A stretch of 64,000 nt of DNA from an uncultured Clostridium sp. (GTDB taxonomy: Bacteria > Bacillota > Clostridia > Lachnospirales > Lachnospiraceae). Of the stretch, positions 63,740 through 64,000 are shown one piece after another. Both the position numbers and the translations under genes were made by a program. Within the stretch, counting starts at the first letter, position 1; every line of letters starts with the position of its first letter. The notes beneath the pieces are model-generated. The model searched no databases. It was not told where the DNA came from and saw nothing but the letters and a program-made list of their open reading frames with translations. Location: NCBI GenBank assembly GCA_900542035.1, contig UQMJ01000003.1, positions 62,001 through 126,000 on the forward strand. The letters run 5' to 3'.

Positions 63740-64000
63740 AGCCCCATCCCCATATAATCAGTCAGCGCCGACAAAAATGCCGTCTTATTTCTTCGGCTGA
63801 TCTCCAACTCATCGCCTGCCACGACTACCAGATTCTTCCGGATCTCAAAAACATACTTTAAATTGACCAGATACCAGTGGTTGCAGCGCACAAAATGTTC
63901 GCTCTTCAGCTGGGCCTCCGCTGCCTGCAGAGTCCCGCGTACCTGAAAGATCCCATGCTCTGTGTGATATTGGAGAAGCCGGTTCTGCACCTCTACATAA
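63736..64000 (-). CDS. LytTR response regulator, C-terminal part (cut by window edge)
   Basis: The frame continues to the right edge (…YVEVQNRLLQYHTEHG), so the apparent GTG start at 63990 is not the gene's start. Visible is a LytTR DNA-binding domain: HTEHGIFQVRGTL, FVRCNHWYLVNLKYV and the end LTDYMGMGL. The receiver domain would lie outside the window. It overlaps the kinase gene by four bases, forming a two-component pair. Confidence 0.88.
   Translation of the reverse strand, partial: YVEVQNRLLQYHTEHGIFQVRGTLQAAEAQLKSEHFVRCNHWYLVNLKYVFEIRKNLVVVAGDELEISRRNKTAFLSALTDYMGMGL

Noticed and set aside
63736..63990. A complete 84-residue LytTR protein
   Set aside because: The frame stays open to the window edge with matching LytTR residues (YVEV before the GTG), so it is the end of a longer regulator.
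1..64000. CRISPR arrays, tRNA or rRNA genes, insertion sequences, prophage genes
   Set aside because: I looked for regular short repeats, tRNA-like cloverleaf ends, transposase motifs and phage structural genes and found none; the only recombinase is the one in the RM locus.

Overview
The window looks like a chromosome segment of an anaerobic Gram-positive gut bacterium of the class Clostridia, most likely family Lachnospiraceae. This rests on the gene content (a B12 operon of the anaerobic cbi type, a Thr T-box, YARHG and DUF1540 proteins, a GPH symporter with GH2/GH3 enzymes) and on the AAGGAGG-type ribosome binding sites. I did not identify the species. All protein genes except one (a CYTH protein at 28825-29274) lie on the minus strand, so the map reads right to left.

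Bases 1-6.8 kb hold a visibly AT-rich type I restriction-modification locus transcribed hsdM -> hsdS1 -> DUF3990 -> DUF3791 -> tyrosine recombinase -> hsdS2 -> hsdR (cut by the window edge). The two hsdS genes share a 597-bp direct repeat that appears perfect. It covers the ribosome binding site, the first target-recognition domain and the central region; only the second recognition domain differs. A recombinase and a possible ADP-ribosyltransferase-fold toxin pair sit between them. 6.8-16 kb: a DUF1540 Cys-rich protein, an acyltransferase, thrS with a complete T-box leader, a cell-wall-binding repeat protein, topoisomerase III and an AzgA-type purine permease. 16-23 kb: an HscC-type Hsp70, its giant J-like/TPR partner with a degenerate HPD motif, and a secreted glycosidase-like protein. 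23-29 kb: AEC transporter + IlvE, acetamidase + MATE, DJ-1, DUF975, CYTH.

29.3-44.7 kb is one long cobalamin operon (cbiK-D-L-F-H-J-ET-A, cobT-U-S, a short CobU-like gene, cbiB, cobD, cbiP, cbiC) behind a strong sigma-A promoter and a cobalamin riboswitch with a terminator. It covers most steps from sirohydrochlorin to the lower-ligand assembly. cbiG, a corrinoid adenosyltransferase and a cobalt transporter are not in the window. 44.7-48.8 kb: an oxidoreductase, D-lyxose isomerase, a YARHG lipoprotein and methionine aminopeptidase.

48.8-53.3 kb encodes a 1492-residue superfamily-1 helicase with a long central coiled coil and a C-terminal helical domain that carries an Rx4H motif like that of HEPN ribonucleases. 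It has an unusual hairpin in its leader. This gene and the hsdS/recombinase/DUF3990 cassette are the best candidates for a little-described system. 53.4-55 kb holds a YHYH surface protein and yjdF with its riboswitch. 55-64 kb is a sugar-use locus: a GPH symporter, a small membrane protein, a circularly permuted GH3 glucosidase and a GH2 enzyme, next to a GHKL histidine kinase and a LytTR regulator that runs off the right edge.
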